Source of the DNA: Colivivens sp963626085
GTDB lineage: Bacteria; Bacteroidota; Bacteroidia; Bacteroidales; Bacteroidaceae
Assembly: GCA_963626085.1 (NCBI GenBank)
Contig: CAVFVJ010000036.1
Location: forward strand, 1 to 23,268
DNA: 23,268 nt
Direction: 5' to 3'
Below the pieces are notes generated by a model. That model was not told the origin of the DNA and did no database searches. It saw only the letters and a program-made list of their open reading frames with translations. How positions within the stretch are numbered: the stretch's first letter is position 1; each line of letters opens with the position of its first letter. The position numbers and the translations under genes were made by a program. Shown here one piece after another: positions 6,355 to 15,480 of this stretch.

Positions 6355-7548
6355 TCAATACAGCAAACCGAAAAGCCAAAGGGGAATCTTGTCGCCATGA
6401 CCGATGTCTATCTTGTCGGATACGACATAGCTGTTGTCGATACCCTTTATCTGGGAGAACCCCTTGTTTTTACCTCCCACTTCAAAGAGCCATTTGCCAT
6501 CCACAACCAGGTCACCATGACTCGGCATGCTGAGTTGGTGGCTCACGCCCAACTGAGAGGCCATGAAGGTTTCGCGCATCGTGCCCTCCTCGGCTTTGGA
6601 TGTCAGGCAGTACATCAGGTTCGTGTTGTAGAACAGCACTTTCTCTGGCTTTGTCAACATGTTCATGTCGTTGTCGACAGAATAAAGCCTGCGCACCAAT
6701 GCTGCTTTGTCCATTAGGTCGAGAAGTTTCAGAATGTTGTTGCGCGAGGCTTGCAGCGTGTTGCACAGTCCCGAAATGTTCAGAGTATAAGGGGAGCTTT
6801 CCGCCAGTACTGCCAGTAACTGTTTGGCTTTATATATGGACTCATATTCGATATTGCCAACGGCTGGAATCTCTGTGTTTATGATGGTGTCGATTACTTG
6901 CTGCAGACGGTCGAAAAAACCGTCGCCCTCTTCGCGGTAGAAAGGGTAATAGCCGGACTCCACATATTTCTCAAAGTATCCGAGCACCTTCAGCTTTGAG
7001 GTAATAAGGGACGCCTGCATGAAATGATCGTTGAGCACACTCTCCAACGACAGTACTGGCAATTGAGCCACCTGTTCCAACTCTAGATACTCCCTGAACG
7101 ACAGTCCTTCCAAGGTATATTGGCGATGACGGCGGGATAGGTCACCCATTAAAGACTTTTCGAGTCTGAGCATTGATGAACCCGTCACCACAATATGCAG
7201 CCCGGGATATGAATCGTAAATGTTCTTGACTTCCTGTTGCCAGCCTTTGTATTTGTGTACCTCGTCAAGGAACAGGTGTGTACCCCCATGCGTATAGTGG
7301 TACTCCGCCAAGTCGAGTATCGAGTGACGGGCAAACCATATATGGTCGAGTGATACATAGAGTGCTTTTTGCTTGTCTGGAAACGTCTTGAGGATGTGCT
7401 GAAGAAGCATGGTCGTTTTGCCTACGCCCTTCGCTCCCTTGATGACAATCAGCCTGTTATCCCAGTTGACCTTATCATATAGATATCTGGTGAAACTCAA
7501 ATCGGTCTTTGCCAACAAACGTCCGTAAGTCTTGTAGATCCTGTCCAT
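6355..7548 (-). CDS. AAA ATPase with DUF4143-type C-terminal region
   Basis: A 397-residue P-loop protein with Walker A GAKGVGKT (38-45), Walker B HLFLDEVHKY and a sensor HIVVTGSSML. A LEGLSFREYLEL segment is typical of DUF4143 ATPases. A winged-helix part follows (SSPYTLNISGLCNTLQASRN), then a C-terminal nuclease-like lobe with DLVVDGKWLFEVGGK, which carries an E-x-G-G-K variant of the ExK pair. It is clearly a different subtype from the gene at 4682; little identity is visible outside the motifs. It is divergently transcribed from the DUF1703 gene across a 284-bp gap holding a promoter for each. Cellular function is unknown. Confidence 0.88.
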   Translation of the reverse strand: MDRIYKTYGRLLAKTDLSFTRYLYDKVNWDNRLIVIKGAKGVGKTTMLLQHILKTFPDKQKALYVSLDHIWFARHSILDLAEYHYTHGGTHLFLDEVHKYKGWQQEVKNIYDSYPGLHIVVTGSSMLRLEKSLMGDLSRRHRQYTLEGLSFREYLELEQVAQLPVLSLESVLNDHFMQASLITSKLKVLGYFEKYVESGYYPFYREEGDGFFDRLQQVIDTIINTEIPAVGNIEYESIYKAKQLLAVLAESSPYTLNISGLCNTLQASRNNILKLLDLMDKAALVRRLYSVDNDMNMLTKPEKVLFYNTNLMYCLTSKAEEGTMRETFMASQLGVSHQLSMPSHGDLVVDGKWLFEVGGKNKGFSQIKGIDNSYVVSDKIDIGHGDKIPLWLFGLLY

Positions 7549-7570
7549 ATTGCTAACTGCTATTTCGGGC

Positions 7571-7603
7571 GCAAAGGTACGATTTTACTTTCTAATATCA
7601 AAA
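7571..7603 (-). promoter_or_regulatory. Promoter of the minus-strand ATPase
   Basis: On the minus strand, -33 TTTTG (7603-7599), 19-bp spacer and -7 TACCTTTGC (7579-7571) match the Bacteroidetes consensus. The start codon at 7548 follows 22 bp later, giving a very short leader. Confidence 0.75.
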
Positions 7604-7773
7604 TTGCGGTCAGATTTTTACTTTGGAAAGTTAATTGTCGCTACGTAAATACGAGCGGATTCGGGGTGCATTCGTCCATTGATAAATTCCTAAAGCACGT
7701 ATTCTCTGCTCTCAGGAGAAAATGTGCAATTCCTTTTAAAGTGTAGTGCCCTGTCTGTTTAATTCACTTAAAG

Positions 7774-7806
7774 TTTTGCGGTTACGGATCTTTGGTGTAT
7801 ATTTGC
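7774..7806 (+). promoter_or_regulatory. Promoter of the DUF1703 gene
   Basis: -33 TTTTG (7774-7778), 19-bp spacer, -7 TATATTTGC (7798-7806), with the ATG at 7833. The -7 box is identical to that of the ATPase at 4682. Confidence 0.75.
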
Positions 7807-7832
7807 AGTGTGAAACGTAGAAGAGCAAGGCC

Positions 7833-9398
7833 ATGGCAGAAATAGTGAACAGATATCCTGTGGGGATACAGACCTTTGAGAAAATCCGGGAGGGCAACTA
7901 CCTCTATATTGACAAGACCAAGTATATTGTGGATTTCTTGACGAAAGGGATGACGTATGTTTTCCTGAGTCGCCCGAGACGGTTCGGAAAGTCGCTCTTC
8001 GCCTCCACGCTCCAAGCTTATTTCGAGGGGCGGAAGGAACTCTTCGGAGGGCTCGCCATAGCCGACTACGAGAAGGACTGGGTGGCGCATCCTGTGCTCC
8101 ACTTCGACATGAGTGGAGCGAAGCACATGGATGCTGATGACCTTGACGGGTATCTCGACTTCATCCTCCGTCCATACGAGAGACTGTACGGCAAGGAAGA
8201 GTGGGAGGACACGCCCAACAAACGGCTGATGGGACTGGTGGAACGTGCCAACGAGCAGACTGGACAGAAAGCTGTGGTCATCATCGACGAGTACGATGCA
8301 CCCCTGCTCGATGTTGTACACGAGAAGGATAATCTCCAGCAGCTGCGTTTCATAATGCAGAACTTCTACAGTCCTCTGAAGAAACTCGACCCATATTTGG
8401 AGTTCGTCTTCATCACCGGAATAACCAAGTTCTCCCAACTCAGCATCTTCAGCGAGCTGAACAACCTCGACAACATCAGCATGCTCGACCAGTACTCCGT
8501 CATCTGCGGCATAAGCAAGACGGAACTTACGACTGTTATGAAGCCCGACATCGAGGGACTGGGCAAGGCTATTGGCATGACCTATGAGGAGTGCCTTGAC
8601 GAGCTCACTCGCTACTACGATGGATACCATTTCGGAAAGGATTCAGAAGACGTGTTCAATCCGTTCAGCCTCATAAAGTGCATGAACAGTCAAGATATAT
8701 CCGCTTATTGGTTTGGCTCTGGCACACCGTCCTACCTCATCAAGACATTGCAGAAATATCATGTCAACGTACTGGACATAGAGAACAACAGCTGCGACGT
8801 GGATGACTTTGACATCTCGCCCGAGCAGATGACCTCCGCACTGCCGTTGCTCTACCAGAGCGGCTACCTCACGATAAAGAAATACAACCCCATCCTGCGC
8901 CGCTACTCCTTGGGCTACCCCAATAGGGAAGTAAGGATAGGTATGCTGAAAAGCCTCGCTCCTAACTACCTCTCCCCGATAGCGATGGACAACAGCAGTC
9001 TGGTGGGCGACCTGCTGGAAAAGCTCTACAACGGTGACGTGGAAGGTGCAATGGTGCGTCTGAAGGCTTATCTTGCCAGAATCTCCAACCGTCTGTCCAA
9101 CAAGAACGAGCGTGACTTCCAAACCGTCTTCTACCTTATCTTCAACCTCATGGGCGCATACATGAGGGTGGAGGAAGACAGTGCCGTAGGTAGGGCTGAC
9201 GCAGTTGTCCACATGCCCGATGTCGTGTATGTCTTCGAACTGAAGTACGATGGTTCAGCGGAGGATGCCATCCGTCAGATTGACGACAAGGGCTATCTGA
9301 TACCATATTCCGCTGACGGCAAACGACTGTATAAGATAGGTGTCAACTACGACAGCGACCAGCGCACCATAGGCAACTGGATTATCAAGGAGGGGTGA
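7833..9398 (+). CDS. AAA-ATPase-like protein with DUF1703 PD-(D/E)XK nuclease domain
   Basis: A 521-residue protein of the common Bacteroidetes family combining PF09820 (AAA-ATPase_like) with PF08011 (PDDEXK_9/DUF1703). The start MAEIVNRYPVGIQTFEKIRE and YLYIDKTKYIVDF are family signatures. The P-loop-like motif is SRPRRFGKS (46-54) and the Walker B-like motif is VVIIDEYDAPLLD. The C-terminal nuclease core shows GRADAVVHM, then VYVFELKYDG with the ExK pair, then AIRQI and YLIPYSADG. The biological role is not established; these genes are often multi-copy and accessory. A 3' fragment of a second copy lies at 2491-2631. Its last 14 bp overlap the convergent ygiQ. Confidence 0.92.
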   Translation: MAEIVNRYPVGIQTFEKIREGNYLYIDKTKYIVDFLTKGMTYVFLSRPRRFGKSLFASTLQAYFEGRKELFGGLAIADYEKDWVAHPVLHFDMSGAKHMDADDLDGYLDFILRPYERLYGKEEWEDTPNKRLMGLVERANEQTGQKAVVIIDEYDAPLLDVVHEKDNLQQLRFIMQNFYSPLKKLDPYLEFVFITGITKFSQLSIFSELNNLDNISMLDQYSVICGISKTELTTVMKPDIEGLGKAIGMTYEECLDELTRYYDGYHFGKDSEDVFNPFSLIKCMNSQDISAYWFGSGTPSYLIKTLQKYHVNVLDIENNSCDVDDFDISPEQMTSALPLLYQSGYLTIKKYNPILRRYSLGYPNREVRIGMLKSLAPNYLSPIAMDNSSLVGDLLEKLYNGDVEGAMVRLKAYLARISNRLSNKNERDFQTVFYLIFNLMGAYMRVEEDSAVGRADAVVHMPDVVYVFELKYDGSAEDAIRQIDDKGYLIPYSADGKRLYKIGVNYDSDQRTIGNWIIKEG

Positions 9399-11280
9399 CG
9401 GAATTTTTGCCGCCTCTTCCTCTATTTCCTTTGTCCCTATAGTTTCCCTTGTCTTCCTTGGCAATATAATGATCCTTGTCTTCCTTGTACCAGAAGAAGT
9501 ACTGATTCTGCTGTTTCTTTTCCTGTGGCGTCTTGGCTGAATATACCTTTTCGAGAGTGTAGGGGTGGTAACCTGTGTACCATGCCTCCGTACTTACGGT
9601 CATAGGTGTTGGGGTGAAGTCCTGCACTTGTTCGAGCTTGAACCCGAGGTGACGAGTGAGTTCCGCCAGATGCTGCATGTCTTCTTTGGTGCAACCTGGA
9701 TGGCTGCTTATAAAATAAGGTATCAGTTGCTGGTTGAGATGCCGTTCTCGGTTTACTTTGTCGAATATCTCCTTGAAGTCGTAGAACAGTTTGAACGACG
9801 GCTTCCGCATCAGTCGCAACACTTTGTCGCTGGTGTGCTCGGGAGCGACCTTGAGCCGTCCGCTTACGTGGTGTTCGATAAGCTCGCGCGCATACCGCAG
9901 GTTCACTTTGTTTGTCTTCTCGTCACCTGTGTCGTGAAGTATGAGGTCGTATCTGACACCACTGCCGATGAAACTCTTCTTGATTCCTTTAAGGGAGTCC
10001 ACTGCATGGTAGACCTCAAGCAACGCACTGTGGTCGGTGTTGAGGTTGAAGCACACTTTCGGATGTATGCATGAAGGACGCTTGCACTTCTTGCAGATAT
10101 CCAGATTCTTGCCGTGCATCCCATACATGTTGGCACTCGGACCGCCCAAGTCACTGATGTAGCCCTTGAAGTCGGGCATGTTGATAATCTGTTTTACCTC
10201 CTTCAGTATGCTCTCCTTGCTTCGGCTTGCTATGAACTTGCCCTGGTGGGCAGATATGGTGCAGAAGGCACAGCCCCCGAAGCAACCACGGTGCATGTTG
10301 ACAGAGAACTTTATCATGTCGTAGGCAGGGATGCGCTTGCCGATGTATTTAGGATGGGGCAGACGAGTGTAGGGCAGGTCGAACGCACGGTCAATCTCTT
10401 TCTGTGTCATCGGTGGGTACTGAGGGTTGACCACGGCGTACATGCCGTCCACCTCTTGTATCAGACGTTGGGCGTGATATTTGTTCGACTCTTCCTCGAT
10501 GTGGCGGAAGTTGGCGGCTTGACATTTCTTGTCTTGCAGACACTGCTTGTGACTATAGAGCACGATGTCCTTGTCGGTTATCTTGAACTCGTCCTTGCGT
10601 AGCAGCATCACGGTCTGGGGCTGTGGGTGGCGTAGCATGAGACTGTGGAAGAGGGTGGTGTCCGCATACTCCAGTCCTCTCGTCCGCAACTCGTCGTCAA
10701 TCAGACGTGCGATACTAATGGTCGGGCGTTCGCCCATACCGTAAGTCAACAGGTCGGCACCGCTATCGCACAGTATGCATTTCTTTAGTTCGTCCTGCCA
10801 GTAGTCGTAGTGCGTGAGCCGTCGCAGTGACGCTTCTATACCGCCAATGACTACGGGCGAATCGGGATACAACTGTTTCAGTATTTGTGTATAGACGATT
10901 GTAGGGTAGTCCGGACGTTTGTCGTGTCTGCCGTCTGGACTATAGGCATCTTCCGACCTCAATCGTCGGGCAGCCGTATATTTGTTGACCATGGAGTCCA
11001 TGCATCCCGGAGCGATGCCGAAGAACAGGCGTGGACGACCCAACTTCTTGAAGTCACGGAAGTCCCCGTGCCAGTCGGGCTGGGGCACGATAGCCACTCT
11101 CAGTCCTTCCGCCTCTATGACCCTACCTATGACTGCCACTCCGAATGAGGGGTGGTCGACATAAGCGTCACCAGAGAAAAGGATGACATCCAGTTCGTCC
11201 CAACCGCGCTGTTCTGCTTCTTTCTTTGTTGTCGGCAAAAAAGCCGAAGTGGTGTATGTTTGTTCTTTATTCATCTGCAT
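9385..11280 (-). CDS. ygiQ: YgiQ family radical SAM protein
   Basis: A 631-residue protein matching the usual YgiQ length. The N-terminal UPF0313 domain has AFLPTTKKEAEQRGWDELDV, SFGVAVIGRVIEAEGLRVAI and GGIEASLRRLTHYDYWQD. The radical SAM domain has the [4Fe-4S] cysteines in CFGGCAFC (Cys 333, 337, 340), followed by TISAHQGKFIASRSKESI. The C-terminal part has YDLILHD and HHVSGRLKVAPEHTS. The reaction is not known. The ATG at 11274 overlaps the upstream stop as ATGA, which suggests translational coupling; the ATG at 11280 is the alternative. The basic, low-complexity tail (KGNYRDKGNRGRGGKNSVTPP-like) runs 14 bp into the ATPase gene. Confidence 0.93.
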   Translation of the reverse strand: MQMNKEQTYTTSAFLPTTKKEAEQRGWDELDVILFSGDAYVDHPSFGVAVIGRVIEAEGLRVAIVPQPDWHGDFRDFKKLGRPRLFFGIAPGCMDSMVNKYTAARRLRSEDAYSPDGRHDKRPDYPTIVYTQILKQLYPDSPVVIGGIEASLRRLTHYDYWQDELKKCILCDSGADLLTYGMGERPTISIARLIDDELRTRGLEYADTTLFHSLMLRHPQPQTVMLLRKDEFKITDKDIVLYSHKQCLQDKKCQAANFRHIEEESNKYHAQRLIQEVDGMYAVVNPQYPPMTQKEIDRAFDLPYTRLPHPKYIGKRIPAYDMIKFSVNMHRGCFGGCAFCTISAHQGKFIASRSKESILKEVKQIINMPDFKGYISDLGGPSANMYGMHGKNLDICKKCKRPSCIHPKVCFNLNTDHSALLEVYHAVDSLKGIKKSFIGSGVRYDLILHDTGDEKTNKVNLRYARELIEHHVSGRLKVAPEHTSDKVLRLMRKPSFKLFYDFKEIFDKVNRERHLNQQLIPYFISSHPGCTKEDMQHLAELTRHLGFKLEQVQDFTPTPMTVSTEAWYTGYHPYTLEKVYSAKTPQEKKQQNQYFFWYKEDKDHYIAKEDKGNYRDKGNRGRGGKNSVTPP

Positions 11281-14123
11281 AGAAAATTGGTGATTGCCTG
11301 CATCAGCAAGTTGCGTGTCTGTGTTTCTTGTATGCTTTCAATGGGAAACCCGACTGTGATGGTCTTGTAGTCATCTCCGTCGTAGGCAACAGCAGCCGGA
11401 CTGCCGTCACTATATTGGAGTATGGCGAACGCTCCGTCTGAAGACTGCAGCGACATTATCTTGGGTACTGCATAGCTCTTGGGGTTCATCTCCCTATAGA
11501 TGTTGAAGCGGAGCCCACTTCCATTGACTGAACATATGGACTTGTCTGTTATTTCTGTACCGTAGGTGGCGTGTAATGTCTGTAAGGTGAAGTCCCGTCC
11601 GTTGAACAGGTTGGCTCCACTGACAAGCAGACATCCTCCGTGCCGGCAGTAGTCGTCCAGTTTGGCTGCAGTCTCTTTCTTGAACTGTGTCTGTACTCCA
11701 TAAATAAGGTCAATCATAGTGTATTCTTTCGGTACGGTCACTCCACGGGTCAGTGCCTCCTCGCTGCAGCTGCAGAACGAGTGGTTGCCCAAGGCACTGA
11801 TGCCTTGTCCGTGTTGGTACACGTAATCGAACGTGTTGCCCTGCATGATTGTCCCCTCCAGTTCCGAACCACTGTAGCCAGTGCCAGTGGAAGTCTCGCT
11901 TCCCATATTCGTCTTGTCGTACACCAGTTGCCTACCGCAGTAGCCAGCAAACATACCGTAAGGCACTCCCGGGTCGGCATCGATGTCGAACCCTTGGTCG
12001 GTGGCAGTGTCAATCCGCTTAGGTCCTTCAAGTCGGGTGAAGGCATTGACGATTAGTATAGTTCCTTGATTCTTCTCTGCAGCATAGGCACAGAGCGTTT
12101 CTGACGGAAAACTGATGCCGCCTTCGTTCATCGCCACAACCTTGAAACTGTATAGTATCCCTTTCTCTATGGGTGCGAGGTAGGATGTGCCTTCCACTAT
12201 CGTGCCATTGTCGAAGTCACTCTCACCGACACGTGTGTAGACGATATATTTGTCTGGTCGTGCAGTCTGTTCGAGTGAGTCTTCTGTAGCGTCCCATGTG
12301 AGGTTCGCCCACTTGTCTTGGTCGTTCAGGGTGATGGCAAAGTTGTGTACAGGCAGGGGTTGTATCACGTAGTCGCGCTTGTGTTGGCTGGCGATGTACT
12401 TTACGATGGTCTTGTAAACGGAACGGCTGAAGTCGAACTTGAACTGTGGGTCGTAGCCCAACACGAGGTCGTAGAAGTTTTGGTGGGAGAGCATCTCCAG
12501 TATGATGGATGGCAGTTCGGATATGCGTGTCTCTCCGTAGTTGCGGTTCCATAACTGGCGCACTCTCCAGTTGTATTTCTTCAAGTCCAGCGAAAGACCG
12601 TTAAGCAACAGACTCGCCAAGTCATAGCTTGCGAATCGGTCGATGCCAGCATTCAACTTACCGTGGGTGTAGGCTGTGTCGGATGTGCAGATGGACAACG
12701 AGCCAGTGAGAGAGTTGGTCAGACTGTATCCTGCATCGGTATGGAATCCCATGGTCAGTTCGAACGGTACGCCTCTGCCTGGTCTGTTGGGCATGTATAC
12801 CGAACCGCCAGCCAGTGTGTTGGCTGTCTCCGGACGTGCCCAGATATCGTTGCTGTAGTCATCGTCACTGCGGAAGTGGTTGTAGATGGTGTCGGGCATC
12901 CCAGCCCACTGTGCACCATAGAGGGCAGCCTCTGCCCAGCGTGGCATTCCACTCAGACGGGCATTGAGCAATGAGGTGGAGTCTGCCGCTGACGCTCCAC
13001 GGGCGATGTTGCCGTAGCCGCTGCCGAAACGGACTGCATCGGCAGTGACCACCCCTACGCTTTGGCTGTAGTTGGACAGAACCACACGGTTCTGCTCACT
13101 GCATCCCTTGGAAAAGTTGAATGTACCCAAATACACCCATGTGCCGCCCCCCATATTTTGGTTGACCCTAAATTCAGTCTTTATCCCTTTATGTATTATG
13201 GCGTATGAGGCATCGTCGATGCTTTGTGGCATAGTTTGGTAGGATACGTACACTGCATATTCCCCGTCCTCGGGGATGGATGGAGTCCAACTGATATGTG
13301 TGTCGCTGCCCTGTGACTTGCTTGTTTCTGTATATCTTACCGTTCCGTCACTGAAGGGCTTGTCGTAGGTGTAATAGATGTCCTTCAGGTGGGCGAAGCC
13401 AGCTGAGTCGCTGGTGCTCCACCTACCTTTCTCTTCGTAGAGACCGTTCTTCTCGGGAGCATCATTGTCTACTATTACTTCCCTGTTCTGCCAGTTTCGG
13501 TCTCTCGGAGTGTAGACCACCGCTCCTGCATTCTCCAACATTGGTATGATGTAGGGTACGACGAAGGTCTGCGAGAAGAGGTCTTCGGTGGTGCAGAACA
13601 GATGAGGACGTTGCCACATCCACGATTGTTTGGCTTGTTTCCAGTAAGTGCCATGACTCTGCCACAGTGCAACGTGGTTTCCTTCCAGCCCTTTTGGAGC
13701 GAAGAGTGGGGAGCTGATGTTTTTTGTCCATGGCGCACCTTTGTAGTCGTCCGCCCACAGGCGGTCGCTGCTTTTGTTACCATTGCGTATAGCGTTTGGC
13801 ACAAGTTCCTCTATGGGGTGACGGTCGGTCATTATAGTGATGCGGTAATCAGCTAGACTGTCGGGTACGAATCCAGAGACGTCCTTGTAGATTCCTTTCA
13901 CAATGTTGTCGGTGAAGAACTGTTCCTTGAATCCTCCACTGGCGTATATGGTTATTGTCCTTGTGCTGTCATTCACACAGAGGCTGTCGAGTGTGCTGCG
14001 CTTGATATATTGGTCGCTTCGTGTGTAGTGGTCGAGGTAGTCAAACAGATAGCCACGCATGGTCTGTGCGCACATTGGCTGTACGGTGACGAGGAGTAAT
14101 AATAGGAAAACAAGTCTTTTCAC
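11271..14123 (-). CDS. Exported amidase-like / golvesin-domain / fibronectin III protein ('xanthan lyase'-type annotation)
   Basis: The open frame extends to 14345, but that part lies inside the upstream gene. I choose GTG at 14123 because it yields VKRLVFLLLLLVTVQPMCAQ, a clear signal peptide; this gives about 950 residues. An N-terminal region (MRGYLFDYLDHYTRSDQY...) precedes a golvesin C-terminal-like beta-sandwich with ISWTPSIPEDGEYAVYVSY and GGGTWVYLGTFNFSKG. A zinc-amidase-like core follows, with LTMGFHTDAGYSL, NWRVRQLWNRNYGETRISEL and PSIILEMLSHQNF, the His and Glu expected of N-acetylmuramoyl-L-alanine amidases. Next come a fibronectin III module (NLTWDATEDS...YSFKVVAMNEGG) and a C-terminal domain. 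Databases often call such Bacteroidetes proteins 'xanthan lyase', which I doubt; a cell-wall amidase role is inferred. It lies 61 bp after the plug-domain gene in the same run. Confidence 0.8.
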   Translation of the reverse strand: MKRLVFLLLLLVTVQPMCAQTMRGYLFDYLDHYTRSDQYIKRSTLDSLCVNDSTRTITIYASGGFKEQFFTDNIVKGIYKDVSGFVPDSLADYRITIMTDRHPIEELVPNAIRNGNKSSDRLWADDYKGAPWTKNISSPLFAPKGLEGNHVALWQSHGTYWKQAKQSWMWQRPHLFCTTEDLFSQTFVVPYIIPMLENAGAVVYTPRDRNWQNREVIVDNDAPEKNGLYEEKGRWSTSDSAGFAHLKDIYYTYDKPFSDGTVRYTETSKSQGSDTHISWTPSIPEDGEYAVYVSYQTMPQSIDDASYAIIHKGIKTEFRVNQNMGGGTWVYLGTFNFSKGCSEQNRVVLSNYSQSVGVVTADAVRFGSGYGNIARGASAADSTSLLNARLSGMPRWAEAALYGAQWAGMPDTIYNHFRSDDDYSNDIWARPETANTLAGGSVYMPNRPGRGVPFELTMGFHTDAGYSLTNSLTGSLSICTSDTAYTHGKLNAGIDRFASYDLASLLLNGLSLDLKKYNWRVRQLWNRNYGETRISELPSIILEMLSHQNFYDLVLGYDPQFKFDFSRSVYKTIVKYIASQHKRDYVIQPLPVHNFAITLNDQDKWANLTWDATEDSLEQTARPDKYIVYTRVGESDFDNGTIVEGTSYLAPIEKGILYSFKVVAMNEGGISFPSETLCAYAAEKNQGTILIVNAFTRLEGPKRIDTATDQGFDIDADPGVPYGMFAGYCGRQLVYDKTNMGSETSTGTGYSGSELEGTIMQGNTFDYVYQHGQGISALGNHSFCSCSEEALTRGVTVPKEYTMIDLIYGVQTQFKKETAAKLDDYCRHGGCLLVSGANLFNGRDFTLQTLHATYGTEITDKSICSVNGSGLRFNIYREMNPKSYAVPKIMSLQSSDGAFAILQYSDGSPAAVAYDGDDYKTITVGFPIESIQETQTRNLLMQAITNFLCR

Positions 14124-14184
14124 GTTCAACTGTTGGTTCTTATTGTATTGCTGTAATATGTGTTTGTTATTTGAACTGTGTGTT

Positions 14185-15465
14185 CTAAAAGGCGTTGTTG
14201 CCTTTGAATGTGACGCTTTGGAAACCGACGAGCCTGTCGTAGCGTGCTCCAAAGGCACGGTGATAGACGTATATGTGGTATTCGTTCTCTGTCTGGAAGT
14301 AGTCGCCCTCACAGGGAGCGGTCTGTCCCACTGTCTCTCCGTCACGAACGAAAAGGTACTGGTAGTTGTACGACCCCTGTTTCAGTGGTAGGGTCAACTC
14401 GTACTGGTGGTCTATCAGGTTATAGTCCATCCTGTACCTTTCCTCGAACCGTCCGTTGGTTAGGTCTCCATTGAGGTAGAGGCAACCATCGGCAATCTGT
14501 GGCATTTTCAGACGGAAATGAGTGTAGAAGTAGTCGCTTTCGGTCTCGTTGTCCACATCATCGGTGTTTCTGATAAGGAAACGTCCGTTCTGGTCTTGGT
14601 CGTACTTGTAGTTGATGCGCTGCAGGTCTTCCAATATATATGCGTGGTAGTACGGATCTTCGTACTGCATCGCATCGACGCGCATGGTCGGCACATACTT
14701 ATTGAGTATCTCAAATCGCCTGTACTCGTTGCCGGCACTGAAGATGAGGCTTCTGTTGTGGACGTAGACTAGTTGGCGTGACCGGATGTAGGATGGCTTG
14801 ATGTCGCACACGCGGTTGTCCCACCTGTTGTTCTGTAATACTACTGGCATGAACTCAGCCTCAGGGTTGGATGTCTCGTATGTCTGGTAGTTGATATTGA
14901 AGTCCACCTGCTGATGGTGCTCGTACGTGTCTATGTCGGTATTGGCGTTGACACTGATGTCGATGCCTACCTTAGGTTCCAGTATACTGAAGCAGGCGGT
15001 CGCAACCAGATTGTCATCACCGTCTTCGAAGATATCGACTCTGTAGTTGCCGCTTACGAGAAGTCGGTGCTCGGAGTTTGGCAGACGGAAGAAGTAGTGG
15101 TTATACGCCATCTCTGTGCTGACGGACTGTCCGTAGTCGTCAAGCACGTCACTTCCGTTAATGCCTGTCATGTAGTCGCCCTCGTAGAGGTCGGACTGTG
15201 TCCAGTCGGTATTGCAGTGGGTTATGGTGTAGGTGTAGCGCACATAGTCGTGCTGGAGGTCGTCGAAGGAGATCTCCACGTAGTTGTTGCCTCCCAGTAG
15301 GATGACAGGCGGCTCACCCCATTCCCCATTTGCTTTTACCTGTATGGTCTGCAGGTTGTCAACGAAAGTACCGTTCACCTGAGCTTGTGATGTCGAGGTG
15401 AACAGTACTAATGAGATTGCGTAGCATATCCTATTATGTAATATATTCATGCTTTGTTTGTGCAA
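14185..15465 (-). CDS. Type IX secretion system plug-domain protein (DUF5103)
   Basis: A 426-residue protein with a signal peptide (RICYAISLVLFTSTSQAQ). The DUF5103/T9SS plug first domain follows, with IQVKANGEWGEPPVILLGGN, YVRYTYTITHCNTDW, LYEGDYMTGI and YNHYFFRLPN. A second domain has VLQNNRWDNRVCDIKPSYI and ends with the immunoglobulin-like LPLKQGSYNYQYLFVRDG and YHIYVYHRAFGARYDRLVGF. Relatives plug the SprA translocon of the Bacteroidetes type IX secretion system at the outer membrane. MNIL at residue 6 is an alternative start that trims the signal neatly. It follows uxaC by only 15 bp. The functional tie to uxaC is not obvious; the pair is probably only an operon of convenience. Confidence 0.9.
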   Translation of the reverse strand: MHKQSMNILHNRICYAISLVLFTSTSQAQVNGTFVDNLQTIQVKANGEWGEPPVILLGGNNYVEISFDDLQHDYVRYTYTITHCNTDWTQSDLYEGDYMTGINGSDVLDDYGQSVSTEMAYNHYFFRLPNSEHRLLVSGNYRVDIFEDGDDNLVATACFSILEPKVGIDISVNANTDIDTYEHHQQVDFNINYQTYETSNPEAEFMPVVLQNNRWDNRVCDIKPSYIRSRQLVYVHNRSLIFSAGNEYRRFEILNKYVPTMRVDAMQYEDPYYHAYILEDLQRINYKYDQDQNGRFLIRNTDDVDNETESDYFYTHFRLKMPQIADGCLYLNGDLTNGRFEERYRMDYNLIDHQYELTLPLKQGSYNYQYLFVRDGETVGQTAPCEGDYFQTENEYHIYVYHRAFGARYDRLVGFQSVTFKGNNAF

Positions 15466-15480
15466 GGCGGCTGTGATTCG

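Noticed and set aside
14124..14345. N-terminal extension of the amidase/golvesin protein to 14345
   Set aside because: It overlaps the plug-domain gene by 160 bp and would bury the clear signal peptide; GTG at 14123 is preferred.
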